A stretch of DNA of 64,000 nucleotides, taken from contig KV748177.1 of the NCBI GenBank assembly GCA_001692895.1, positions 3,758,130-3,822,129 of the forward strand. The letters are read 5' to 3'. The translations under genes and the position numbers were made by a program. The notes below the pieces were generated by a model. It made no database searches. It was not told the origin of the DNA and worked only from the letters and a program-made list of their open reading frames with translations. Every line of letters starts with the position of its first letter. The stretch's first letter is position 1. Source of the stretch: Cenococcum geophilum 1.58. Taxonomy: Eukaryota; Ascomycota; Dothideomycetes; Gloniales; Gloniaceae. Below, piece by piece: positions 21,272 to 33,182 of this stretch.

Positions 21272-23510
21272 TTTGGATGCTCAAAGAGTATTGGCTGGCG
21301 TTGGTGTGAGAACGGCGGATCGGCGCCCGCGGAATCCAGTTCTTCGATGGCGCAGCCTTAGTTGCAAGGTAGAGGAGAGCTTGATGTGTGATAAAAGAAG
21401 TTTGCTACCTTGAGGCTCTGTCATGATGACGCAGGCCGCTGCTACGTGGCCCGGCATAATGATGGCTATCTCCATCGTCTAGGGTTGGCATGTGCCGGTG
21501 AGAGCGATGTATCGCTTAGAAGATGTCCTATGGGCCTGGCCGAGGCCACGATGGAGTGTATCATCGGGAGCACTTTTGGGTACCAAAAGCGATGTGGATG
21601 AACAGAAGTCGGGGAACTATTGACTGAAGATAGTTAGATCATACCGTTTTAAGTTTAGCGGCACTGCTGCGACACAGCGCCTGCAGGATTGGAAGATGTA
21701 CAGCCAGTGACAGCATTACAACACTATCTAAGTATAAATTGTCACAGCCGCAAAGGGTCGCCAACGGCTCTCTTGGGCAGCACCAGTTCCAGTTGCCTTC
21801 TTATATACACCGATTCGACATGTGAGCTGGCATCACCCCTCGTTCAGCGCCTCGGGGCGCTTTGTGCCATAAGTTTTCAGGACCGCCACTGTAACTTTTT
21901 CCACGGGCCTGGTGTACAAAGTAGCCCAATAGGCCTTTCCGTATACGTTTCAGAAAGAACAAGGCAGCTAATATATTGTCGGTGTGTCTCAATATACGTT
22001 CAGCATCTGTCACTGAATGCCTCCTGTAGGACGTCAGAAGCCGATCCACATCGCAGCTATCGCGTGGCAGCAGCTAGACGAATAATCTACCTCAATCCTT
22101 TCCGGATTTTGCCACATGACCCTGTATCACCTCATGAGCCGCCTCGGAGACCTCAGCACTTGACTGCCCGGTTCTGGACAGAGCCGCCGGTAGAAGAGTT
22201 GGTTCCGGTTTCTTGTCAAAGAAGCTCTAGGGCACTACGCGGCACTAAGCCACTCGCCGTATGTACGGAATGGAAAATTTCTTTGATAGGACCACTCCAG
22301 TTACAGCTCGTCACGAGTTGGGTATCAGTGTAGGTTAACATATATCAATTAATTTTAGGCTACCAGAGCGACGGCCGCCCTTTTAGTATTTCTGGGGGCA
22401 AACATTGCCTTTTCATAGGAACAGTAACGCCATTTTACAAGAATATCGTTGCGTTTGCCTACACCAACCAAATCGTTGAATGTGGCCATTTCTTTATCCG
22501 AGGCATGGCCCGGGGCAAATTGCAACTGATGACCGTTGATTCTGACCGCCGCTCAGGGCAATGCGGTTACACTCTGCGACTGCCACATTGCCCCATTCTC
22601 GACAGGGAGCCAATTGGCTCTTTACTATGCAGTCATCATTCTATAATCTTCCGTCCTTTTTGGCGAATCGGGTGTTATTATCTCATATGGAATAATGAAA
22701 GCATAGTAGTAGAGTACGTACACCAGATAGAGTGCCCAAGAAGTGCGCCACGGAGATGAGCTGCAGCAAGAGCCCTGCAGGAGGCTTACGTGAAGTATAC
22801 GTGAGGGCAGATCTTCACACTTTGACAGTCCCATTGATCAGCTCACCAATGCTATTCAGCATATTCTTCAGAAAAGAGGTATATTAATATCTCACAAGCC
22901 GCCTCTCCCACTCTAAAACCGCTCTCCAAAACCCGCGCATCTGCCAAAGAGCACTCTATCAACAGCTCCGACCTCGAATCCTCCAACCCACAAATCCAAC
23001 CTCTGCAATGCGGGGGAAAATGTACGCTGCAAAACAGCTCGCTTCGACAAGTAAAACGGGTGCCGAGCCTGGGATTAAAGTGCGGTGCGGTACGGTGGGA
23101 ATTATATATATAAAGAAGTGTGCAAGAACGTTTTCCTCCACAAGCCCGACTCCCTTCAATCAAATCGTAAACATAGTCAGACGAAGCAAGCGCGCGCGTG
23201 CGCGCGTCGTCATAAATCTCGAAACGAAAGACGAGAATAAAGTAGGGAGATGAAATAAGAGGACAGAAAACCGAGCATCCAAGAAAATAAAGTGGGTGGA
23301 TAAAAAGGAGGGGGGCATACTCCGGGCTGTCGAAGATGCGGAAAGCTCCGTACCGACAATGAAATGAACCGTAGTGCGAAAAGAAGTCGTGGCAAAAGGA
23401 ATAACCAAGCCGGGCTCCAAGAAAGCAAACCACCACTTTAGGGCCAAGTAGAAACAAAAATTGCATAATTATCATCCCACACATGGTATGCCGAATTCTC
23501 TAAATTCTTC
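21272..23510. other. Intergenic, about 2.2 kb
   Basis: Open frames exist (for example 21689-22333 plus, 214 codons; 22852-23484 minus) but have no domain signature, biased composition or splice structure, and antisense frames overlap them. The right end is probably the 3' UTR of the large minus-strand gene and contains an alternating GC/GT tract at 23190-23206. Confidence 0.4.
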
Positions 23511-26500
23511 TCATGGCATATCCACATTTGTCTTCCTTCTCCAAAATCTGGTGGCCGTGCGTTTGCCTTCTTCCTTGGCTGCAGTATTGGCAGGCGGTGC
23601 CCTAACTTCAGGAGGACCGGAAGTGCGGAGGAAGTCTGCGAGATCGTTTGAATCAGTCGTTGACGGTGAGTATGCATCCCTTGCCCCGGAAATCCGTGGC
23701 TGAACCTTAGGCTTGTTCGCTTTTGGAGCTGAGGCTGTGATGGTAGAAGAAATCACCGCAGGGTTTCCAGATGAAGATGGCAGTGCAGATCTAGTAGCTA
23801 GGGGAGCAGACGACGAGCCATTTGCACTTGATGAAGCATGCGATGAGCCATTTATCATGCGTGACCTGGAATTGGCAGCAGCATGCGCACCATTAGCTAA
23901 CAGCGGCTTAGGATCATTCTGGAGGGGCGGCTCGACATTGCGTAGGAAGTCGATGAGGCTCTCTTCCTGTCTTCTAGATTTCGGAAGGGCAGTCAATAAA
24001 TCCTCGTCCTCGTCATCTGTGTCGATGGCATAAGGGTCTTTGACACGGCGGCGTTTGCGCACAACCTGAGGTTCAGGCACAGTTAGATTACTAGCGAGAT
24101 ATTGAGGCGTATTCGAATAGGCTGGCTGGACCACGTTTTGTTGGGGTAAAAGTCCAGTTCGTGAATTGGTGGATGTGCGGTTTGATTGCTTAGAGTTTGT
24201 AGATATTTGAGAACTATAGGCAGATTCCAGTTGGCTGTTTTCTGGGGATCTGTCGTCGAGCATACGGTTAAACTCGTCCGAATCGACAGTAGTCCTAAAT
24301 GGTGCGACCGTACGTGAAATTCTATGCTGTCCATCCAGGGAGTTGGGAGGTCCTTGACGAATGAAATCAATCAACTCCGCATTCCCATTGCCCGGACCAG
24401 CTGGACTGCGTGGCTCCATATGAGGTCTTACTTTAGTAGAAGGACCGTCATGTGTTCCGTTGACGGATCTGGATGAAGGACCAGGCGCATCCTTCCCGGT
24501 AATCTTTCTGCCCATCCCGCTGATAGGTGAGGTTTGCGCTCCAGGCTTTACGCTTGTAGCGGATGTAACGAAGGGCTGCAGAGGTAGTGGCCCTCTATCA
24601 TCCCGAGGACCAGTTGATCGAATAAAATCAGCAAAGTCCCGCATTGACTCCGTCTGAATTCTTGGTTCCCTTGCAGCGAGACCACTTTTCCGGGCTTTAG
24701 TGTTACTTTGAGGTGGGCGAGTACTCGATACGGTGACTGTTTGCTGAGAAGTAACTGAGCTTTTTCCCTTTGAAACCGCTCGTGCTGAAACCTCTTGAGG
24801 CGCTGACTGGGCTTGTCGTGAGCTGGTGGATGGCAGTTGTGTAGCATCCACGCGAGGGTAGACCGTGACTAGTGTAGTAGGCTTCGGCGCTTCTACTTTC
24901 TTCACGACCGGGGGCTCCTAGCAAGCGTCAATGTAAAAAACCAGGATTATGTAGAACACGGGCCAACTTACGTCTATATCACGCATACTCTGAGGGGTTA
25001 GAGTATATTTGACTGTTTCTTCACCCCTGACAAGCGAGTCAAATTCCCTCTGTCGATCCTCCTCTGATAATCTCTCACTCAAACCACGTGGGTGGCCAAT
25101 ACTTGATTCCGAGCCCTTGGAGCTATGTAGAGCTGAATTAGCCACAGATACGGATCTTGTTGTAGAAGATGTAGAGGAAACGCGCTGTAATGCAGCACGT
25201 TCGGTAGGATAGCTCTCTGTATTCTGACTCTTTGAGCGAGTGCCACTGCGAGTGCTATCATTCGACTGCCTCTGGGATGCTTTGTCTAATACTGGAATTT
25301 CCCGTGACCGGCTGTTCGCACCATGTTGTCCGGAGCTCTGCGGCCGCGATCGCGGAATCTCAGTGATGCGATTCTCCAGCACATAGTTCTCTTGTGTCAC
25401 GTCTATCCAGCTATCAGACTCTCGTAGCGAAGCCAAGGCAGGACTGCGAGAAGGTGTCGAGGCTGATCGTGGCTGTGGCAGCTCTTTCCGCTGTACGATT
25501 CTCTCAGACATCATCGCACTCTCGGCGGGACTAGGTGTCTTGTGGGCCATAGGGGGTGAAACAGAGGGACGGCGGGAAGCACGCTGCTCTAACCTTCGGG
25601 CTCGTTCTAATTCATTCTCATCGCCATGCTGCGCGAGGATTGTTGCAGCTGAATGCCCGTTCATAACGCTTTCGCCTGGTGGAGGAGTAGGCGCAGCAGG
25701 AATGGGCACATTGGAAGTACGGGCCACTCCAATTGCTTCGGGGTCATCCTCTTCATTGGCCGCTTGCGCGTCTTCGGGGAATGATTTAGACCTCACAGGG
25801 AGGACGCCATTAGAGCTTGCTTGTACCTCCTCATGGTAAGGCTTGGTTTCTGTAGGTTGCACGTCGCGCGAATCCGCTACCGCAACCTCAACGTATGTAT
25901 CCTCTTCCACGGGTTGCACGTCATGAGAAGACCTAGTACTTTTGACTGGGTAGGTACGAACAATATCTGGGGGCCCTGGTGGTGAAATTGACATTCTCTT
26001 CGAGTGCAACACTTCCGACCCACCCCCCTCTCCGCTGAGAACTAGAGTCTCCACATCCTCATTATCATTTTCTGGAGATGAGTCGTTTGATGAGCTAGTC
26101 CCCACAGTAGTCGCGGTTGCAGCTGCAGCTAATGATGTCGCTCCGGCCAAGGCTCCGGCCAAAACTCCGGGTTTGACATTTTTTGGTTTTTCTTCTGATT
26201 TTCCTTGTTCGCCCAGTGGTTCTTGTGCTTCCAATGATTCTGTTCTCTGGGTTGGTTCCTGTTCTTCCACTGGTTCTCCCTCTCCAATATAGGACCTGCT
26301 GTCTGCCATCCTTTCCATGGGAGTCACAAAGTCAGGATCATCTACTACGGTATGAGACGGGAAGACAAAAGGAGTTAGTCCCGGAATGGGCATGGATGAC
26401 GGACGCGGTCTGTGTGAACGTCTGAGAATGGTATCGTCTAGCAGAGATTGGGACGAGGACAGTATGAAGCTGGCCGGTCGTTGGGATGGTCTGACAGTCG

Positions 26501-27665
26501 GAGTTTCACTACTACTGCTGCCCTCATCGAACTGACGAGCCAGCCCGGGAACTTCGATTTCAGCTACATCGTTGTCGCTCATCGGAAGAGGTATATTGGC
26601 AGCAATATCAGTTTCGGTGACTTCGTGCTTAGGTACTTCAGCTAGAGACTGCGCTCTTGAAGCATCCCCACTTAGGGCCGACTCGGCAGTATCAAGGCTT
26701 GCCATATTAGAAAAACCGCGAGTTTGTCCACGTGAGGGGGTCGGTGACGGCAGTGGAGCAGTTGGTACTCGCACGCGCTTTTTCCACGTCCGCCAAAGCC
26801 TACCCAAAGTGGAGTTTAAGGCAACTTTCTCCACGTCGAATTCTTCGACGACCACTCGTTCGAGCTGCACCTCTTCGCCATCCATGGACTTCCGAGCTGC
26901 TTTCTTCATTTTCGCGGACATCCTTGCGAATGCAGCTTGGCCAGAAACCATAAGAGTTTGCTCTGCAATGTACTCTATCACTGACGTCAGGAAGATAGCA
27001 GCTGCCCAGGACACGAGCCCAAGTTCCTCATTACTGCCATCGTCAAGGCTGAGGGCGCGTTCTTGCTCGAGGTAGCGCTCTTCATCTTCGTCCTCAAATT
27101 CTCCCAGCCGAGTGTATACCATAATGCGCAGGCGAGTGCGCTTCCATACCATCTCGACGTCCCATTTCTCGAAGGGGTCTTGCTCGTTCTTCCCAGGAAA
27201 CTCTTCATCATCGCCGGCTAAAAGACCCTGTAGTTCTTCATCGGCTGTAGTCATTGCCTCCCGCGCGAGCCTAGGCCTGAGGACGTCGGTGATGGCGGGC
27301 CGGATGGTGGTAAGTGAGGGCGACCGAGCAGTGGAGAGGAAGGAAAACAATAGATGGTCTAGAAAGGTATTGAGTAAGTTTAGCGCCTCGTCGGAAAAGA
27401 GGGCATTGATGAGGAAAGGTGAGGAGTCCTCATTGAAGTCGAACTCCTCACGCAGCTGCGCATTGTGGTGGTCGGTGACTATCTGCGAGGCGACGGAGGC
27501 GGCAATGTAGGCAGGCGGAGGTCGCACGTTGGTGGGTATCTGAAAGGAAGTAGAACCGGCGGCTGAAGGTCTATCACTGCTGAAGCTTGTGGCCCTGCTT
27601 GAGCGTGGAGAGGTAAACTCTGTAGCTTCGGAGCGGGTATGCCGGTGCATGGTTGGAGATGTCAT
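23511..27665 (-). CDS. Large, mostly disordered fungal protein with four DF[IL]R motifs
   Basis: Exons 27665-24972 and 24917-23511 (54-bp intron, GTAAGT...TTGCTAG) give 1366 residues. The first ATG in frame, at 27665, was chosen. Residues about 60-310 look folded and helical (QLREEFDFNEDSSPFLINALFSDEALNLLN..., SVIEYIAEQTLMVSGQAAF) and form the only conserved-looking domain. The remainder is Ser/Pro/Glu-rich, with a short Gly/Ala hydrophobic segment (GVLAGALAGATSLAAAATA). The C-terminal 370 residues carry four related motifs, ADFIRSTGP, IDFIRQGPP, IDFLRNVEPP and ADFLRTSGPP, near residues 992, 1081, 1220 and 1325, plus an RKRRRVKDPYAIDTDDEDED block. I do not recognise a characterised orthologue. 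Confidence 0.85.
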
Positions 27666-29654
27666 GGCTCCAGGTGCAATGAGATTGCGCAGGTTGGGAA
27701 GTACGGCAGGGGGTGATGGATTTTGAGGTTCCAAAGTAGGAATCGTTCACTCCGGCTGGAGGGGGTTGGGTCGCTCGGCGACCTTGGCGGAGGGCGGGAA
27801 AGGCGAGGTAGACAAAGAAGAATCAAAGCAGCGCAAGAGAGCTGTGGGCAGTATTTTACGCTATTAGTTGTCCATTCTGCGACAGGAATTGATGAAGGGT
27901 GGCAGGGTGGTAGGTTGGGGGCGGTGATGGATAGGAGTTCGGGCGGATGAGGCTTTAGAAGGATTTGGTGGAAGAGCAAGATCCCAGCCGTCGATCTTGG
28001 GTCCCGGCCGCCTCGGTCCGCAGGTTAATTGGGCAAAAACCTCTGGTGAAGAGACGCCTCGAAAGAGCAAAACAAGTCGGCCTGCTGGGGATAAAACATG
28101 TGACGGAGAATATGTAGGAACCTGGAGTGTGTATATGCAGCCTTTTGGCGGCTCTCATGCCTCTCTCCTGAGCAGTCCCTGGGCAATGCTGTCCGTGGAG
28201 CTGTTGGACCACACGACTACACGTCGACAAGACTTGCCTTTCGGCTTGAGGGCTAAGGTGGGGATTCCGAAAGGCGACGCAGATCTTTCCATTACTCACT
28301 GCGCATGCTCGAAAATCTTCCTCATCTCCGCAGAATCATTGTGTGCGTTTTCCCCGGACCATCGTCTTGACTCGCAAAGTTGAGTCGGCCCTTGGCTACT
28401 GGGTCTACTGGGGTACAGTGTCCAGCCTGTGCTTGCGCGATTTGTTTTACTATTGGGACCTGCCAGTGGCAAGTTCTGTTGCTAAAATATTCTCTACAAT
28501 GCCTCCATACCGAGTGAACACTATGGCTACGCCACCGTGAGGCTGACGGTCGTGCAGAGTTGACACGCTTACAGGTTTCAGATATGCATGTGAAGCCCTG
28601 CCGCTTCTCCGATTCGTCTTGAGAGAAGAAAACCGCCGACTTGACCGAGCTCTTACAGAAGGCTATAATACCTAGGACACGGCGTTAAAGTGGATGTCAC
28701 TTAATGAGCATTTGACTCCCCGACTGACATAAGCGGATAGGGGTTGGTTCGCGCCGGACGTCTACTTTCTAGCGTATCTCGCTAGGTTCATATCTTCATA
28801 GATCGCAATGAATTCTCCGAAAAAGCAATATATTGGTTCTCATTCAGGAAGCCTCTTATGCTTTGGCTCCTTTCTCGTACATCACGCTTCGTCACCGTCG
28901 TCAACGTTCGATCATCGCAAATTCTGTGTCTCTGGAGCTTGTTTTATCGATTTATGCTGCGTCTCGCATTATCCAATCACGCCGAAGACCTAATCAGCTG
29001 ACAAGCAAAATGGCTGATGGTCATTTCTACGAAACTTTCCCCTACAACGCTCACTTGATATTCATCCCACTTTAATAAGCCCGCGATCCTTAGGATTTAG
29101 AGAGTGGCTTTACGAAGATGAATCGTCAGACATTCGAAGTCCTAAGTACCTTGCCGCAACTCCTTCCGTAACGCCTGCACTTCCTCTCACAAATTCTTAA
29201 GAGCTACCACAGCTTTACTAAAGCCAGAGGACATTTACGTGCTACTCATACGAGTATATTTGGTTCGTTCCAAGGCCGAGATTAGCTGCAGGGGTGCTGA
29301 CTGCCTCGCCTGGTCTGTGGGCCTCGTCCGTTCGTGTAACCCAGATTTCTCTCAGGATTTTGCCCCGGTCTGGCAATTTATCACCATTCATTTTGCTGAC
29401 ACAGTCCGAACGGAGTGTTAAACCTGCATAAAGTAACAGCGGCGGCCTCGGGCATTTTCTTCGACCTCAAAGAGGAGGGCTAGTCATAGAATGACGATCA
29501 ATATACCTCGCATGGGCAAAGCCAAGTGGAAGCCGGGCGTGTATAATATGCGGAAGATGGAGCAGGGACCTCTGACGGCGTTCCGCAAGTAACACCGTTG
29601 TACTTGCTGGACCGGGCTTGGCAACTCACCCGTCCCAAATCTCTGAAATGCTGT
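27666..29654. other. Intergenic, about 2 kb
   Basis: The left part is the promoter and leader of the large minus-strand gene. Frames of 60-130 codons overlap on both strands without features. No RNA gene, repeat or transposon ends were recognised. Confidence 0.4.
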
Positions 29655-30080
29655 TCAGGGCCCTCTCAGTGGTATCTGGACGGCAACCACGATCTCACGT
29701 TCTGACTGAACCACGACAATCTTCGGTCTACTTTCCGAATTAGTAAGATTTATTCTTATCTGGGAAAGGAAACGGACACTTACCTTCATGATCGTAGGGG
29801 AGTGCTCCGAGCTTGAGGCCCTTTGCTTCGCTTTCTTTTCGATTTGCGCCCAACCACCATTGCTAATATCCGCAAAGGGCCTCCAGTACCCACCCTTTGC
29901 CTGACGGTATTTGCAATCGCAACAGTAGTCGTTACTATTTGTGGACCCAAGGCTCTCCCGATACGAACATCCAGTGTGGCGTCCATTGACTAGCCGGGAG
30001 CGTATACACGGTTCTCCGACGAACCTCTCTCGTCCCCAGTGACGACATGGCCTATGAAAGACATGCTCGGTGTGGCACAT
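29655..30080 (-). CDS. Small Cys/His-rich fungal protein
   Basis: The model has exons 30080-29784 and 29705-29655 with a 78-bp intron (GTAAGT...GTTCAG), giving 115 residues from an ATG in MCHTEHVFHRPCRHWG. Regularly spaced Cys/His (MCHTEHVFHRPCRHWG, EPCIRSR, TGCSYRESLGS, YCCDCKYR) suggest a small zinc-binding fold. Similar short Cys-rich proteins are common and uncharacterised in Pezizomycotina. Without splicing, the same frame reads through to the same stop and gives 141 residues. Function unknown. Confidence 0.6.
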   Translation of the reverse strand: MCHTEHVFHRPCRHWGRERFVGEPCIRSRLVNGRHTGCSYRESLGSTNSNDYCCDCKYRQAKGGYWRPFADISNGGWAQIEKKAKQRASSSEHSPTIMKVSVRFLSQIRINLTNSESRPKIVVVQSEREIVVAVQIPLRGP

Positions 30081-33000
30081 GTTGACTGTGGTCGGATTGA
30101 ACACCTCCTGTCGCTGCGAAGGCTTTTGTAAATCCAGCTACTTTTCCGGTGACTCTTTGCCCAGCTATAATAAGTAGCTGAAGAATTCAGAACAAGTAGA
30201 GGCAGCTGTGATTTGAGAACGGGAGCTACAGTAAGTCCCTCCATGGTTGTCTATTTATCCAGCTGAACAGCATTGTGCAAACAGAATAGTATTGCGCCCG
30301 GTTCAAGAGTGTTACACCGTAGTGCCAGCGCAGCTTAACAATGCCTTCATTATATTCGCCTCCAACCCGAGCATTGTTTGCGGAGCATCACTATGAGGGC
30401 AACAAGCCATCTGAGGTTTCACGATGGCTGACTGATTCCTCTTCGCAGGTTTCAGTTCACCCTATCAGCGGCAACCGGGCCGGCCGGCAACCTCATCATC
30501 GAAAACAGAATTGAAAGGAAGATTGAGGCCTGAATGATAATTCCAATTAGAGGATAAGCTGCTGCATGGTACACACGCTTCCCGCTGCAGGCAACCTTGT
30601 TGATCGGCCACTGATCTGGTACGGTTGATCGGAACAACAGCAGCGAATGCTCTGGAAACAGGGTATAAAAGAAAGAGTAGGAGTGTCGTAGCAAATGATG
30701 CAGCGAGCAGCAAACACGCCTTGCAGGCCGAAGACATTATTTCAAATCGAGTGGATGTGTTCCTGGGACTGCTTGGGCTATGGCAAACTGGGTGAAGTCG
30801 GATGTCACGTGAGGCTGTCAGTCGAGGTTACACCCTTCAAAACTCAGGCGAACTTGTCGGGCGTAGTCTGGTTACTGGCATAAACCCCTCACTAGTGTGT
30901 CGATGTGCGGAAGGCCCTGCAGCCCTGCTAAGGCAAGTCAGTTCGCCGGGACGATCCTTCACTGACCAGCCACTCGGCATTATTCTCCGTATTGCGTGCA
31001 GGCCAGCCGAGAAGTTCAGCCCTGGAGGCTTATTAGTAGCAGCTCTTGAACCGTCTACTTACCGGGAAAGTATAGTTGGTATGGAAGGTGCATGAGACGC
31101 AACACCTTGCTCACTTGGGGCACCTAACTCCCCACAATTCACCCACAGACGCCAAGGGTTGTTCCAGCTCCACGGTATCCTTCTTGAGGGCCACTAACCC
31201 CTGTGGTAACTCCTGCTACGCCTAGCTCGGATACTAACCGGCTGACACGACTACTTGGCCATGCCGTCCCAGAGCCTCCGAGCCCTCACCCACCGTCCTA
31301 TCAGAAGGACGCCTTCCCTGTTTCACCGCTCAGACTCCCGCCCGGTCAGTTGCGTCCTGCAGGTACACGGCTCTTACCACCAAGCCAAGGTTGGTGCAGG
31401 TGAGAAATGGTGGCTAGCATATAATTTGGCACAATCGGATTATCTGATCAGATTCCATCGGGGGGGCGGGTGTTCGGTTTTGTGTATGGTACACAACATG
31501 TCATATGCCGATCCAAGTTGAGATAATTGTATAGTTGTTCTGATGTAGCGGAGAAAGGAGTTTTGAATGCAAGCCTCACAAAGCACGTGGGATTCGATCT
31601 TGCGTTGCTAAACCAATTGCACTACTAGCGTGATCTCGTCTGATGCAGCGCCCCCATAAGCCTCATCGCAAAGCCTCTGCCCCCATCGTTCCCCACCCTT
31701 GCTCCTTCCTTCCCTCCGTCCTTGACCGCAAACAAGTGAATTAAAAGCGAATTGTCTTACGACTTCCGACCTGGAGGAAAGGAAATGTCACGTCGAGGTC
31801 AAAAGTCCCGACGGTGGCGGGCCGAATTACGTACGGGGCATCATCAATCCACAGCCAATGACAGGACATGTTTCTCTCAAAGATAAGAGATCCTGGATCG
31901 GCGTGCACTAGTGGCCGAAAACAGCCAGGGCTGCGCCATGTTTAGCGCTGCGTTGGGGTAACAGCACGTCAACTCTTTGCACCCCAGACCGTCACGGCCT
32001 TGGAGAGAACATTCGAATTATCCAATCCGTGGGGAGGCGATGTTGGCATCCGAGAACTAAGTTTAGAGCGCCGACTAAATTTTGTGGGGGCGAGCTGCGC
32101 GAAAAAATGGCTAGCGGCGGAAATCTCTGCAAGATCGTGGGGAAATTTTCGCAGCATCTTTCATCAGCACTGTTGGTGAAATGTGCAACCACGTACAGGA
32201 CCTTTTTTTTTTTTTTTTACCTCGTCGGCAGCGACCAGACGACTGGGAAAAGCAACGAGGCAGCGCGTGCGAGGATGTTCCTTCAAGTTGTGGCAAATCC
32301 TGGGAAGTCCTGGGGCCATCCATAAGTGTAGAAGGGTCGCGTGGTTCTGTGCAGTCCAAGGCGTTGACCTTATCAGTCCAAGGCGTTGGCCTTATCAGCC
32401 TGCGCCCGCATTTGGGAGTGACGTTTGGTGCCAGGCCCGGAAAGATTTTACCGGCGATTGAGGTGGCTTGACTCGTGGTCTTATGCAGGTGCACCGAGCT
32501 TGCCCGCCCCGGCCACGACAGCCCATCCAGAGCGCAAGTAATAGTACACCCAGCGATACAAGAGAGGAATGCATTCCCTGCGCCAGGCACTCCTCTCTCT
32601 GGCGGTGAGACGGGGACAGCATGCAAGGAGTGAGCAGCATTGGCCTCATACAGACCTCTACGGGAAGTTAGACAGTCAATCCTCGCGGGAATGCAGAGCT
32701 GTTGCCGTATTCACCATCATGAGACCTGGCTCGGTATGGTAGTAGATAGCATCAGCAGTTTCAAACAAAGAAAGCGGCCCTTAGGCGGCGGGTACGAAAA
32801 TGCACAGCTGGCTATTGGGCGGCATATCAAACGGTCCCAACGATCCCAACGGTCCAAACGACCGTATTGGATCCAATGCAGGTTTCTTTGGGGGGGTCGA
32901 CCCCCAGCTGTATGCAGCGGAATTAATTGACTGCATTGCTTCTTCATCCCACGGGTTGAGTTTGGCGACGCCTGCTCTTGGCCACAGTCAGCCTAAATAC

Positions 33001-33182
33001 AACCTTTCACCCTGCCACTGATAGGCTGTCTCGGTCAACAACACACCACACACCTTCACCGGGCACTACTTAAACACTACCGCCCGCCGTTCTTTCTCAG
33101 ACCCACATCCTTTCCCTCCAACCCTTCATCCCTTCGACACACCAACTCCCTTTACACAACCAGAGCCACAACATCTGCAATC
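30081..33182. other. 3.1-kb intergenic region; right part is the glutamine synthetase promoter
   Basis: No supported gene. 31590-31624 contains tRNA A-box- and B-box-like words on the minus strand but no cloverleaf. A run of 19 T lies near 32201-32219. A 22-bp tandem duplication with GATA sites lies at 32354-32397. A short array of CGRTCCCAA-type units lies near 32830-32865. The last 150 bases before the GS start codon are C/T-rich, typical of highly expressed fungal promoters. Confidence 0.5.
32354..32397. promoter_or_regulatory. 22-bp tandem direct repeat carrying paired GATA-factor sites upstream of glutamine synthetase
   Basis: Units 32354-32375 and 32376-32397 are adjacent and identical except at one position. 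Each ends in CCTTATCA, i.e. TGATAAGG on the minus strand. Paired GATA motifs within about 30 bp are the known binding architecture of the nitrogen regulators AreA/NIT2, and glutamine synthetase is a nitrogen-metabolism gene. The pair lies about 790 bp before the ATG. Regulatory function is inferred. Confidence 0.5.

Noticed and set aside
21689..22333. 214-codon open frame as a gene
   Set aside because: No start context, domain, splice structure or composition bias; overlapped by an antisense frame and flanked by non-coding sequence. It looks like a chance frame.
22852..23484. 210-codon minus-strand frame
   Set aside because: It lies in the likely 3' UTR of the large minus-strand gene, has scattered Cys/Phe composition and no recognisable domain.
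27666..27734. Upstream extension of the large disordered protein
   Set aside because: The 23 extra codons begin with TTG, not ATG; the first ATG in frame is at 27665.
31590..31624. tRNA gene on the minus strand
   Set aside because: A-box-like TAGTGCAATTGGTTTAG and B-box-like GATCGAATCC are present, but they are only about 8 bases apart, leaving no room for an anticodon arm, and the T-stem does not pair.
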